Counted from the stretch's first letter, positions 7,934-17,970 are shown. The stretch: DNA of 64,000 nucleotides from JBDSZL01 sp039925145 (GCA_039925145.1 JBDSZL010000073.1:139650-203649), one strand, 5' to 3'. Numbers and translations: made by a program. Notes: generated from the sequence alone by a model not told the origin.

Positions 7934-8665
7934 GTGAATGCCACTGCTTCAGCCGATCCACCCGGTGCCGGAGGCTCGGAAGTCGATGTTCTGCACGACA
8001 TTGGCAGCCGCATCGCGGCCGCCGACCCGCTGCACGCTGTGCTGTCGCGGGTCGTGCATGTCGTCTCCAGTCTCGTCCGGTGTGACTCCTGCTTCATCTA
8101 CGTGCTCGAGGGCGACGCGCTCGTCTTGCGGGCGTCGAAGAATCCGCATTCTGACGCGATCGACCGGCTCACCCTGCGTGTCGGCCAAGGCATCACTGGG
8201 TGGGTGGCCGAACATCGCGAACCGGTGGCCGTGGGTGAACACGCGTTTACCGACCCGCGGTTTCAAATGTTCAACGAGTTGCCGGAAGACCGATACGAGG
8301 CCTTTCTGTCGGTGCCCGTCCTCAGCCGAAGCAAGCTGGTTGGCGTCATCAACGTCCAGCACCGGCAACCCCGCGATTACCAGGAGCGCGAGATTCAACT
8401 GATCTCGACCATCGGCTTTCTGGTGGGTGCCGAGATCGAACTGGCGCGTGTCGAGGTCGAGTACTCCAACCTGTCCGAACGGCTCGAGGAACGGAAGGTG
8501 GTCGACCGGGCCAAGGGGATCCTGCAGCGCGACCTCGGCCTCACGGAAGAAGAGGCCTACCTGACCATTCAGAAGCAGAGCCGCCAGCGCCGCATTTCCA
8601 AGAAAGACATCGCTGAAGCGCTCATCCTCAGCGACGAGCTTCGGCGCGGCCGGGACGCCTCGTGA
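7934..8665 (+). CDS. GAF-ANTAR transcription antitermination regulator
   Basis: Predicted RNA-binding regulator. A GAF domain spans residues ~20-170 (VGQGITGWVAEHREPVAVGE and SVPVLSRSKLVGVINVQHR are typical). After a short helix, residues ~185-240 form an ANTAR domain (ERKVVDRAKGILQRDLGLTE, then the YLTIQKQSR repeat). ANTAR proteins such as NasR and EutV bind paired RNA hairpins and prevent termination; here the GAF domain would sense the signal. GTG 7934 is preferred because GAGGA lies 8 nt before it; a GTG at 7817 that overlaps nirD and an ATG at 7901 are possible. Position inside the nitrate operon suggests autoregulation of nitrate assimilation. Confidence 0.82.
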   Translation: MNATASADPPGAGGSEVDVLHDIGSRIAAADPLHAVLSRVVHVVSSLVRCDSCFIYVLEGDALVLRASKNPHSDAIDRLTLRVGQGITGWVAEHREPVAVGEHAFTDPRFQMFNELPEDRYEAFLSVPVLSRSKLVGVINVQHRQPRDYQEREIQLISTIGFLVGAEIELARVEVEYSNLSERLEERKVVDRAKGILQRDLGLTEEEAYLTIQKQSRQRRISKKDIAEALILSDELRRGRDAS

Positions 8666-9519
8666 GAGAAGAGGCGGGCGGCCTTGCGGGCCTGCGCGTC
8701 CTCACCCTCGAGAGCCGTCGCGCCACCGAACAGGCCACGCTGATCTCGCGTTTCGGCGGCGTGCCCATTGTGGCGCCCTCGGTGCGCGAGGTCCCGCTCG
8801 ACTCGCACGCCGATGCAGTGCTCTTCGCAGACGAGGTGATTGCCGGCCGTATCGACGCCACCCTCTTCCTGACCGGGGTAGGCGCGCGCGAGCTGGTCCG
8901 CGCCATTGAACAGCACCGCTCGCGCGAGACATTTCTCGCCGCCTTGCGGCTCACGAAGGTCGTGGCCCGCGGCCCCAAGCCCGTGGCGGTGTTGCGCGAC
9001 CTGCAGGTACCCATCTGGGTGGTCGCTCCCGAGCCGAACACCTGGCGTGAAGTGATCGCTGCGATGGACGGGCGACGCGATGAACTGCCCCTCGCTGGCG
9101 CTCGCGTGGCCGTGCAGGAGTACGGCGTCACCAACCACGACCTGATGCAGGCGCTGACCGCTCGCGGCGCTGTCGTCCAATCGGTCTGCATCTATCAATG
9201 GGCGCTGCCCGACGATCCGACTCCCCTGCGCAACGCCGTCGAGGCGATCATCGGAGGCAGAGTCGACCTCATCGTCCTCACATCGGGCGTCCAACTCGCC
9301 CATCTCGTGCAGGTCGCTACGGCGATGGGTCTCGACGCCGAGATGCGGCGGCAGCTCATCAACGTCGTGATCGCGTCCATCGGCCCGACCACGTCGGAAG
9401 AGATTCGCCGGCAGGGCCTCGAGCCAGACCTCCAGGCCTCCCACCCTAAAATGGGAATGCTCATTACAGAAGCGGCCCATCAAGCCGCCGCGCTGCTTCA
9501 GGCCAAGCGCGCGAGGTAA
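8662..9519 (+). CDS. hemD: Uroporphyrinogen-III synthase
   Basis: HemD-type protein of 285 residues with the two-domain, weakly conserved fold: N-terminal GLRVLTLESRRA, the segment DATLFLTGVGARELVRAI, and C-terminal DLIVLTSGVQLAHLVQVA. It closes hydroxymethylbilane to uroporphyrinogen III, precursor of siroheme, the NirB cofactor. It begins at a GTG whose GTGA overlaps the end of the ANTAR gene. Its place at the end of the nitrate operon suggests a copy tied to siroheme supply; no methyltransferase or ferrochelatase for siroheme is in the window. Confidence 0.85.
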   Translation: MREEAGGLAGLRVLTLESRRATEQATLISRFGGVPIVAPSVREVPLDSHADAVLFADEVIAGRIDATLFLTGVGARELVRAIEQHRSRETFLAALRLTKVVARGPKPVAVLRDLQVPIWVVAPEPNTWREVIAAMDGRRDELPLAGARVAVQEYGVTNHDLMQALTARGAVVQSVCIYQWALPDDPTPLRNAVEAIIGGRVDLIVLTSGVQLAHLVQVATAMGLDAEMRRQLINVVIASIGPTTSEEIRRQGLEPDLQASHPKMGMLITEAAHQAAALLQAKRAR

Positions 9520-9720
9520 CCGCGTCTGGCCGGGAAGATTGTGCGGCCGTGACAGGCGGCACTCCAACCGGGTGGGGGCACCGCCCGCTGCCGGGATCGG
9601 CGCGCCCAACGCGGCGCGATAGTGATAGCGTAAGTGCATCAATTTGCGAAATCAATCGGGCGCGCCGCGGTAAACGCTGGCTGTGCGCGCGATCGTTCCA
9701 TCGTTCGCCACGAACAAAGC

Positions 9721-9738
9721 CGGCGTGCGCGCACGCCG
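9721..9738. repeat. Perfect 18-bp palindrome before a ribosome site
   Basis: CGGCGTGCGCGCACGCCG is its own reverse complement. It ends 3 nt before the AGGAGG ribosome site of the ThuA-like gene. In RNA it would fold over itself and could slow ribosome access; in DNA it could be a repressor site. The rest of the 230-base gap from hemD shows nothing clear. Confidence 0.55.
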
Positions 9739-9750
9739 CTCAGGAGGCTC

Positions 9751-11382
9751 ATGACAATTAGACGCTCGACAGGCGCACTGCTTGGCGGCGTGTGCGCAGC
9801 CACGCTGTTTGCCACGGCCATCGGCAGCGCGCAGGCACCACAGGCACAACCTGCTCCCGCACAGGCGCCGGCCGCTGGCGCTCCGCAGGGCGCGCGCGCC
9901 GGCAGTCCCAATCCTTTACTGTTCACGGCGTTCGACGCCGACAAGGATGGCTCGGTGACGCGCCCCGAGATCAAGAGCGCGTTCGACAGGTGGTACGACG
10001 CCGCCGACACGACGAAGAGCGGATCGGTGACCGTCGAGCAGCTGGGGACGACCCTCAACGCTGCAGTGACGCCGCCGGCCGTCCCGCCAGCGCCGGGCGA
10101 CGCAAACGCGCCAGCAGCCGCTGCCGGTCGCGCGGGCGGAGGCGGACGCGCCGCCGGACCGGAACCTGCGGTCGGCTCGCCAACACCGGGGCTCAACGAG
10201 CCGTGTGGTGGGCGCAGCCAGCAGCCGACCGTGCCCTGCGCGGCCGACGTCGAGAAGATGATGGCCGCGTTGCCGACCACGGCGCCCGCCAAGCCGGTCA
10301 GACCGCGCAAGGTGCTCATCTGGTCGCGCATTCCCTCGGCCGGTTACCAGCATTCGTCCATCCCTCTTGCCTCGAAGACCATCGAAGAGATGGGCAAGAA
10401 GACCGGCGCGTGGACATCGGATACCTCGTGGGATCCGGCCGTGTTCACGACCGAGAATCTGAAGCAGTACGACGCCATCTTCCTCTCGAGCACCACTGGC
10501 TGTTTCCTCGACAAGGCCGGCGACAAGGCGACGACTGACGCGCGGCGTGCCGCGCTGATCGACTTCGTGCGCGGCGGCAAGGGCCTGGCGGGTGTACATG
10601 CGACGGGCGATTCGTACCACCAGCCGTGCCCCAATGACGAGAACGCCGGGGGCCGGGGCGGCGGCGGCTTCGGCCGCGGCGGCGGCACGCCGGGGGCAAG
10701 CGTCGCGTCAGTGATGCTGCGATGGGCCTGGGGGCTCAACGACCAGAAGCTCGTGAACAACGAGCAGACATTGACGAAGGCCGACATGGAAGCCGTCGCC
10801 AACGCCTGGTTCGACACGGTGGACACCGCCAAGAGCGGCAAGGTGAGCCAGCAGGATTTTCTCGCTCGCGGCAATGGGCTCACCGCCACCAACGCGAATG
10901 GCACCACGCCCTACTTGGGCAACGCAGGGCGTGACAACGGGCGGGGGTCGTGGCCCGACTACGACCGGATGATCGGCGCGTTCTTCAAGTACCACTGGTA
11001 CGACGGCCAGAAGATCACCGTGAAGATTGACGACCCGAAGAGTGCCATCACGGCGCCCTTCAAAGGCCAGGCGTTCGACGTCGTCGACGAGATCTATACA
11101 TTCAGCATGGACACATACTCACGCAAGAACCTGCGCATCCTGACGAGTCTCGACTACAGCAAGATGAGCTTGACCGACAAGCTCAAGGAGAGCAATCCGA
11201 GAGCCGATCATGACTTTGGCTTGAGCTGGATCCACAGAGACGGTAACGGGCGCGTCTTCTATCATGCGCTCGGACACAACGAGCGGATCTACGCGATGAA
11301 GCCGATTCTGGAGTCGATGCTCGCAGGCATGCAGTATGCCCTGGGCGATTTGAAGGTGGACGACAGCCCCAGCCAGAAGTAA
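9751..11382 (+). CDS. Secreted ThuA-like protein carrying EF-hand segments
   Basis: A 543-residue exported protein. Signal peptide residues 1-~27 (cleavage near GSA-Q), a Pro/Ala linker, an EF-hand pair at ~58-105 whose first loop DADKDGSVTRPE (D62 to E73) is canonical and the second degenerate, a Gly/Pro-rich linker, then a ThuA/glutamine-amidotransferase-like domain from ~residue 187 (RKVLIWSR) to ~530. A third EF-hand-like element (VDTAKSGKVSQQD) interrupts the ThuA domain. The ATG is set by AGGAGG 3 nt upstream; longer in-frame starts lack a site. ThuA domains occur in sugar-related operons and secreted hydrolases of soil bacteria; the substrate is unknown. A strong terminator follows. 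Confidence 0.78.
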   Translation: MTIRRSTGALLGGVCAATLFATAIGSAQAPQAQPAPAQAPAAGAPQGARAGSPNPLLFTAFDADKDGSVTRPEIKSAFDRWYDAADTTKSGSVTVEQLGTTLNAAVTPPAVPPAPGDANAPAAAAGRAGGGGRAAGPEPAVGSPTPGLNEPCGGRSQQPTVPCAADVEKMMAALPTTAPAKPVRPRKVLIWSRIPSAGYQHSSIPLASKTIEEMGKKTGAWTSDTSWDPAVFTTENLKQYDAIFLSSTTGCFLDKAGDKATTDARRAALIDFVRGGKGLAGVHATGDSYHQPCPNDENAGGRGGGGFGRGGGTPGASVASVMLRWAWGLNDQKLVNNEQTLTKADMEAVANAWFDTVDTAKSGKVSQQDFLARGNGLTATNANGTTPYLGNAGRDNGRGSWPDYDRMIGAFFKYHWYDGQKITVKIDDPKSAITAPFKGQAFDVVDEIYTFSMDTYSRKNLRILTSLDYSKMSLTDKLKESNPRADHDFGLSWIHRDGNGRVFYHALGHNERIYAMKPILESMLAGMQYALGDLKVDDSPSQK

Positions 11383-11402
11383 CCGCACCAGTACACGACA
11401 TG

Positions 11403-11443
11403 CGGGCCGGGCCCTCCACGGAGAGCCCGGCCCGTGGCTTTTC
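11403..11443 (+). terminator. Rho-independent terminator of the ThuA-like gene
   Basis: A perfect 10-bp GC stem (CGGGCCGGGC / GCCCGGCCCG) with a 12-nt loop is followed by tggcttttc. It lies 20 nt after the stop codon. The remaining ~230 bases before the next gene's end show nothing recognisable. Confidence 0.8.
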
Positions 11444-11675
11444 TGGGCGTCTCAGGCGCGACGTCCACGGCTCGGCGGCGCGATGTCCGTGCCCTCACCC
11501 CCGGCTCCCATGTCCACACCGGTGGCCCCTTTGTGTCGAGGCAGGGCCGAGGTCGTGCCGCTCTGCGGCCCGACTTCAATCCCTTCCGGTGTTCTTCCCC
11601 GTGGGGCCGGTGGGCGGTTCGGATCAGGACGGTCACGCCTGCGCACGCTCTCCCTTCCCAGCTCCCAGGCCGGGC

Positions 11676-12926
<1,251 letters not shown>

Positions 12927-12998
12927 GAGCTCTCCTCCGAGACCGATTGGCGACACGGATCTCACACGCGTCAGCCGGATGGGATGCCGGCCGGTTTC

Positions 12999-14114
12999 TC
13001 ACTGGTCCGCTGAATAGACCACAAGAGCGACAATGAGCGCGAGAATCACGAGCAACGTGATCTTGATCCAACTCCAGGGTCGCGACCCCGCGATGGCGCC
13101 TGTGACGCCATTGACCACGACCTGGAAGGAACGCGCGCCGTAGACATAAGTCATGAGCCAGACCGGCGCGAGGATGTGCTTGAAGGTCTGATTCGAAAAG
13201 GTCGGGTCGACCTGGAGATTGCGGTACGTGTCGCCAGGCACCTGTTCACCGCAGAGGGCCCTGAGCCGGTCCTCCATCTGCTGCCGCGATCGACTCGCCG
13301 CGCCCACGAGATCAATCTGGTAGCGCTCGACCGTCCATCCAGCCAGATACCCAGCGTCGTACGGGACCAGCGTCTCGGTCGGAAATGGTTCGACCCGCCG
13401 CAACTTGCCTGCATCGACTCCAAGTGAGGCACACACCAGCTCGTCGTCGAACGCATGGCTCAACTCCCCAGCCGCGGGCGTCCACTGCACACGCCGCACC
13501 TGGCGATTCCCCTCGCGAACCCAGTAGTACTGACCTGATTCAGCGGTCCATCGGGCATGCGCGAGCGCATCGAACGTCCAATACGGCAGGTAGATGCCCT
13601 TGACGGTGTCGGTGAGGGCCTTGCCCTTGAACGCGTTGGGAGCGAGCCACAGGCGGCCGTACCAGCTGCGGATGAGGTCGCGCGCCTGCGGTTCCGCAAT
13701 CTTCAGCGGCAACAATGACTCTGGTCGAAAGGCGTCCTTGACCTGCTCGTAGGGTACGAGTGCGGTCGATCCGCAGAAGTCGCAGCGGCGGCCGATGTTA
13801 GCGGCGTCGAAGACGGAGATGGCCTGGCAGCTCTGGCATTTGACGGCCGTCTTCTCCGCCTGCCATCCACGGGCCGAGTCAGGAATGCCCCGGAGTGCGG
13901 CAGCCAGATCGTGTTCGACGATGAGTGTTTCGGCGCCGCGCGTTTCGAGCGTCGCGGGAGACTCGGTGCCGCAGAACGGACAGATGAGCGCCTGGCGCGC
14001 GGGATTCCAGTTCGCCTCGGCGCCGCAAGCCGGGCAGTGGTATTTTTCGCGCGCCGACGCCATGGTGGCGCCCGAAGACGCGTCGACTTCGGGCCGCGGT
14101 GCCTCGTCGCTCAC
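12999..14114 (-). CDS. Zinc-ribbon membrane protein paired with the SPFH gene
   Basis: A 371-residue protein with two zinc-ribbon pairs near the N-terminus (CPAC/CPFC at ~27-48 and CQSC/CDFC at ~93-115), a middle domain rich in aromatic residues, and a single C-terminal transmembrane helix (ITLLVILALIVALVV). This is the 'TFIIB-type zinc ribbon' family, usually found beside SPFH proteins of the so-called virion-core type. That neighbour is present 9 nt upstream in the same direction, so the two are probably co-transcribed and act together at the membrane. The biochemical role of the family is not known. Confidence 0.7.
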   Translation of the reverse strand: MSDEAPRPEVDASSGATMASAREKYHCPACGAEANWNPARQALICPFCGTESPATLETRGAETLIVEHDLAAALRGIPDSARGWQAEKTAVKCQSCQAISVFDAANIGRRCDFCGSTALVPYEQVKDAFRPESLLPLKIAEPQARDLIRSWYGRLWLAPNAFKGKALTDTVKGIYLPYWTFDALAHARWTAESGQYYWVREGNRQVRRVQWTPAAGELSHAFDDELVCASLGVDAGKLRRVEPFPTETLVPYDAGYLAGWTVERYQIDLVGAASRSRQQMEDRLRALCGEQVPGDTYRNLQVDPTFSNQTFKHILAPVWLMTYVYGARSFQVVVNGVTGAIAGSRPWSWIKITLLVILALIVALVVYSADQ

Positions 14115-14123
14115 GCGTCGGAG

Positions 14124-15191
14124 CTACTTGAGGAAGTCGGCAATCGCGGTGCGCGTCACGCGCCACTGCGTGCCGATCCGCTTGCCCTTCAAATCCCCGG
14201 ACTCGAGGCTCGCGACGACATCCGTCTCGGCGACGCCCAGCAGCGTTGCCGCGTCGCCTGGACTCAGCGTTTCGGGCACGGCCGCCGGCGCGGATGCCAC
14301 GACTGGGGACGCACCCGCGGCCGGGGTGGTCTGTCCAAGGACGCCGCCGGCCTGCGAGACCATCTGCTGCGCAATCGCAAACCCGACGGCCATCTCCGCT
14401 CCAATGCCGCCGACACCGGCGCCACCCTTTTCGAGACCCTGCGCCATCTGGAACTTGACGTAGTCGTTGAGGTTGCCCACCGCCGCCATGCTGGATCGCT
14501 TGTCGATGGCCTGTTCCACTTCGGGTGGTACCGAGACGTTTTCGATGACGAAGCTTGTCATCTCGATGCCGTACTTGCCGATCAGGATCGGGTTGATCAC
14601 CGGCAGGAGCGCTTCGCCAAGCTCGCTATACCGCGTCGCGACGTCGAGCACCGGCACATGACTGGTGGCCAGCGCCTCGCTGAACACACTGACCAGTCGA
14701 GAGCGCATCACGTCGGCAAACTCATCGAGCCTGAAATGATTGTCGGTACCAGCGACCTCACGCAGAAAGCGCGGTGCGTCAATAATGTGGAAGTCGTACG
14801 TGCCAAAGGCCCGGACGCGCACGATCCCGAAGTCCTGATCGCGCACCATGACGGGATTGGCCGTCCCCCACTTGTTGCCGGTGAACAGACGGGTGACAAC
14901 GTAATAGACGTCGGCTTTGAAAGGCGACTCGAAGCCGTACTTCCAGCCTTTGAGCCGCGAGAGCACGGGGATGTTGTCGGTGATGAGCTCGTGTTTGCCC
15001 GGCCCGAATGTGTCGCCGTACTGGCCCAGATACACAAACTGGACGAGCTGCGATTCACGCACGATCAGCTGCGCTCCCCGTTTGATTTCCTTGTCCTCGT
15101 CCGGAAACCGATACGACAGCGTGTCGCGCGAGTCGTCGGTCCACTCGATGATGTCGATGAATTGGCTGCGGATGAAGTCGGTGAGGCCCAT
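14124..15191 (-). CDS. SPFH-domain protein with C-terminal excisionase-like HTH
   Basis: Residues ~1-250 form an SPFH (band-7) domain with the subfamily's typical start MGLTDFIRSQFIDIIEW and the FVIENVSVPPEV segment. A Gly/Ala linker (~260-300) leads to a final ~50 residues that match the HTH_17/AlpA-excisionase pattern: LSPGDAATLLGVAETDVVAS, then LKGKRIGTQWRVTRTAIADFL. SPFH proteins scaffold membrane microdomains; a DNA-binding fold at the end is odd. Reading frames upstream of the chosen ATG remain open but overlap galM and lack family similarity; an ATG three codons earlier is possible. No clear ribosome site is visible. Confidence 0.8.
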   Translation of the reverse strand: MGLTDFIRSQFIDIIEWTDDSRDTLSYRFPDEDKEIKRGAQLIVRESQLVQFVYLGQYGDTFGPGKHELITDNIPVLSRLKGWKYGFESPFKADVYYVVTRLFTGNKWGTANPVMVRDQDFGIVRVRAFGTYDFHIIDAPRFLREVAGTDNHFRLDEFADVMRSRLVSVFSEALATSHVPVLDVATRYSELGEALLPVINPILIGKYGIEMTSFVIENVSVPPEVEQAIDKRSSMAAVGNLNDYVKFQMAQGLEKGGAGVGGIGAEMAVGFAIAQQMVSQAGGVLGQTTPAAGASPVVASAPAAVPETLSPGDAATLLGVAETDVVASLESGDLKGKRIGTQWRVTRTAIADFLK

Positions 15192-15243
15192 GCGGGACAT
15201 TGTCACACAGACATTTGGCGGCCGACAGCCAAATCCCCGGACC

Positions 15244-16311
15244 TCAACGTGCGCTAAACGCGAAGATGGTTCGCGACTCGTACGGCTGACCGGGGCGCAG
15301 AATCGTGGACGGAAACGCCGGGACATTGGGACTGTCCGGAAAGTGCTGCGTTTCCAAACACAGTCCGCTTCGATAGCCATACGAGCAGCCGCCCTTGCCG
15401 CGGATGGAGCCGTCGAGAAAGTTGCCGCTGTAGAACTGCAGCCCTGGTTCCGTGGTCGCAACGGTGAGCGTGCGCCCACTCTGCGGCTCGAAGACCTGGG
15501 CCGCAGGCGCCAGGCCCGGGCCGGTCCTGTCGAGCACGAAGTTGTGGTCGTAACCGCCGGCACGCGCGAGTTGAGGGTCGGCATCGGCAATCCGAAGGCC
15601 AATCGGCGTCGTCGTCCGAAAATCGAATGGCGTGCCGGCGAGATCTGCGATCTCGCCGTTCGGAATGAGGCGTTCATCGACCGGCGTGAAGCGGTGGGCG
15701 GCGATCCACAGCTCATGCCCTGTGATGGGACCGGCGTCGTGTCCGGCCAGGTTGAAATACGAATGCTGTGACAGGTTGATCGGCGTCGATGCGTCTGCAT
15801 TGAGGCGGTAGTCCACTATGAGCTCATTGGACCCTGTGAGGGCATACCGGACTTCGGCCTCGAGGTTGCCTGGATAGCCTTCTTCGCCAGCGGGACTGGT
15901 TCGCGTGAAGCTCAGGGCCGGTCCATCCGAGCCGTCGATCACCGCCGCGTGCCAGAGTCGCTTGTCGAATCCGCGCACGCCGCCGTGCAGGTGCTGGCCG
16001 TTCCAGTTCGCCGCAAGACAGTATTCGCGTCCGTCAAGCGTGAACCGGGCACCGGCGATGCGATTGGCATACCGCCCGACGACGGCGCCGAAATACGCCG
16101 TCTGGGCGAGATACCCGTCGAGGTCGTCGCAGCCCAGCACGATGTCTGCGAAGTCGCCGCGCCGGTCGGGTGCCTGCAGGGACACGATGGCGCATCCATA
16201 CGTGATGACGCCCAGTTCGAGGCCGCCGCTGGCCCTGAGCGTGAACAGGTCGACGGACTGGCCATCTGGCAGCCGTCCGAATGGCGCGTGGCGGACTTCG
16301 GATCTGGTCAT
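15244..16311 (-). CDS. galM: Aldose 1-epimerase (mutarotase)
   Basis: Interconverts alpha and beta anomers of aldohexoses. A 355-residue protein with the family landmarks in order: GRYANRIAGA, NGQHLHGG, the catalytic-acid histidine in NLSQHSYFNLAG, GYDHNFVLD, and the catalytic-base glutamate in GLCLETQHFPDSPN. Start set at the ATG of MTRSEVRH, where similarity begins; GGAG lies ~12 nt upstream. The SPFH gene follows after 52 nt in the same direction. No signal peptide is apparent. Confidence 0.93.
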   Translation of the reverse strand: MTRSEVRHAPFGRLPDGQSVDLFTLRASGGLELGVITYGCAIVSLQAPDRRGDFADIVLGCDDLDGYLAQTAYFGAVVGRYANRIAGARFTLDGREYCLAANWNGQHLHGGVRGFDKRLWHAAVIDGSDGPALSFTRTSPAGEEGYPGNLEAEVRYALTGSNELIVDYRLNADASTPINLSQHSYFNLAGHDAGPITGHELWIAAHRFTPVDERLIPNGEIADLAGTPFDFRTTTPIGLRIADADPQLARAGGYDHNFVLDRTGPGLAPAAQVFEPQSGRTLTVATTEPGLQFYSGNFLDGSIRGKGGCSYGYRSGLCLETQHFPDSPNVPAFPSTILRPGQPYESRTIFAFSAR

Positions 16312-16536
16312 CGTGAAATGCTGCTCCGTTCGGCCTCGACGGCCGGACCCGGCCCGATGGCGTTCACGTCCCTCGGCGAAGATCACAGTCTATGCGCGAC
16401 GGGCGTCGCGTTCGGGATTCCGTTGGCTCCTTCACATGACCTGCACCATCGCGTTGCACGAACCGGTTGACGCGCGGGCGGGTTACACTTGGGCCCGTTT
16501 GATTGTGTCAACCACGACTGCAGGAGTTTCAACACG

Positions 16537-17064
16537 ATGACGTATTACGCAAGTGCGGACCTCGCCCGTGCATTTCGGACGGTCCGCAAGAACACGATCC
16601 AGTTGGCGCAGGAGATTCCAGAGGCCGAATATCAGTTCCGACCCGCGCCCGACTCTCGGACCGTCGCCGAGATGCTCGCCCACATGGCGTCTCAGACCAG
16701 CTGGGTGCGGCAGATGCACGGCGTCGATCGGAAGTCGTTCGTGTCGTTCGAAGACTTTCAGCACTACATGAAAGAGGTGAAGACAAACGAGACATCGCTT
16801 GCAGCACGCCCCAAGGACGAGATTCTCGCCGCGCTGGCCTCTGAGGGTGAGACCTTCGCGGCGTGGGTGGGAGAGTTGCCGGATACTGCTCTCGCGGAGA
16901 CCGTCGGCTTTCCAAGCCCTATCGATCCTCCGCAGAAGACGCGGTTCGAGATGTTACTGGGTGCCAAGGAGCACGAGATGCATCACCGGGGACAGTTGAT
17001 GGTGATTCAGCGCATGCTCGGCCTCGTGCCGCACCTGACGCGCGCGCGGCAGCAGCGAGGCTGA
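16537..17064 (+). CDS. DinB-family metal-dependent protein
   Basis: A 175-residue four-helix DinB/YfiT-like protein. The three expected metal-ligand histidines are visible: one in MLAHMASQ and two in EHEMHHRGQL. Members include thiol-transferases of bacillithiol and mycothiol metabolism, but the actual reaction cannot be assigned here. The ATG at MTYYASAD has AGGAG ~11 nt upstream. It runs towards, and nearly meets, the convergent malonyltransferase gene (6 nt gap). Confidence 0.8.
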   Translation: MTYYASADLARAFRTVRKNTIQLAQEIPEAEYQFRPAPDSRTVAEMLAHMASQTSWVRQMHGVDRKSFVSFEDFQHYMKEVKTNETSLAARPKDEILAALASEGETFAAWVGELPDTALAETVGFPSPIDPPQKTRFEMLLGAKEHEMHHRGQLMVIQRMLGLVPHLTRARQQRG

Positions 17065-17070
17065 CGGCGA

Positions 17071-17928
17071 TCAGCCTCGGGCTTTGCGGATACGGGCGAG
17101 GAGCTTGGTGAGGACGTTGCCCGGCCCGACCTCGACGAAGGTTGCCACTTCACGGTCGAGGAGGTACAGCATCGAGTCGAGCCAGCGGACCGACTGTCCA
17201 ATCTGCCGAGCCAGCGTGTCACGGACGGCATCGTTCGGGTACGGCTCGGCGGTGACATTCGAGATGACCGGGATGTTCGGCGCGCCGAGCGTGAAGGTGT
17301 CGAGGAAGACACCGAACTCACGCATCGGTTCCTGCATATAGCGCGAATGGAAGGGGGCGCTGACCTTCAGCGGCGTGAAGGCGCGCGCCCCCGCCTGTTC
17401 GAACGCCGCCGCCACGGCGCGCAGGTCCTCCTGCGGCCCGGCAATGACCGTCTGATCGAACGCGTTGTAGTTGGCCACGTCGAGCCGGCGGCCTTCTTCC
17501 GTCGCCGCGAGCACGCGCTCGATCGCGTCGGGCTGGAGGCCGATGACCGCCGCCATGCCACCCCCGCTGACCTCCGCCATCAACGCGCCCCTGCGCTGCA
17601 CGATTCGCAGCCCCGTCCCGAAATCGAACACGCCGGCGGCCAGCAGCGCGTTGTACTCGCCGAGACTGTGTCCGGCCACAAAGGCCGGGTGCGGCTCCCC
17701 GTCTTCCTGACGCGCGCGCCACGTCATGGCGTTGACGACGTAGAGGGCGGGCTGGGTGAACTGCGTCAGCGCCAGCTCAGCGCGCGGATCGTCGAGACAG
17801 AGTTCTCGAATGGAGTAGCCCAGAATCGCGTCGGCGTCAGCGGTCCAGTCGTGGAACCGGCCGAACAGCGCCGCGCCCATTCCGATTGATTGTGAGCCCT
17901 GGCCTGGAAACAGATACGCCGTAGACAT
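17071..17928 (-). CDS. Malonyl-CoA:ACP transacylase, trans-AT-like
   Basis: Transfers malonyl from CoA to acyl-carrier protein. FPGQGSQ near the N-terminus, GHSLGEY with nucleophile S88, and H194 in SAPFHS form the active site. The 285-residue length fits FabD, but the pattern ADAILGYSIRELC...TQFTQPALYVVNA resembles stand-alone trans-acting acyltransferases of polyketide systems more than fatty-acid FabD, which usually sits with fabH/fabG. No fab or PKS genes are adjacent. Instead it faces a phosphopantetheinyl transferase gene 42 bp away. Either fatty-acid or secondary-metabolite use is possible. Confidence 0.83.
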   Translation of the reverse strand: MSTAYLFPGQGSQSIGMGAALFGRFHDWTADADAILGYSIRELCLDDPRAELALTQFTQPALYVVNAMTWRARQEDGEPHPAFVAGHSLGEYNALLAAGVFDFGTGLRIVQRRGALMAEVSGGGMAAVIGLQPDAIERVLAATEEGRRLDVANYNAFDQTVIAGPQEDLRAVAAAFEQAGARAFTPLKVSAPFHSRYMQEPMREFGVFLDTFTLGAPNIPVISNVTAEPYPNDAVRDTLARQIGQSVRWLDSMLYLLDREVATFVEVGPGNVLTKLLARIRKARG

Positions 17929-17970
17929 GCTGTGTGGGTCGACCGCGGGGAGCCGCGACATACTATCGCA

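Noticed and set aside
14124..15191. Viral origin of the SPFH gene
   Set aside because: The common database label 'virion core protein' for this family is a misnomer; no phage genes are near and the neighbours are chromosomal.
13911..15257. 448-codon open frame on the plus strand
   Set aside because: It is antisense to the zinc-ribbon and SPFH genes, whose products match known families; the antisense product matches nothing.
15192..15800. N-terminal extension of the SPFH frame
   Set aside because: It runs through galM in another frame, is rich in Arg/Ser of no family, and true SPFH similarity begins at MGLTDFI.
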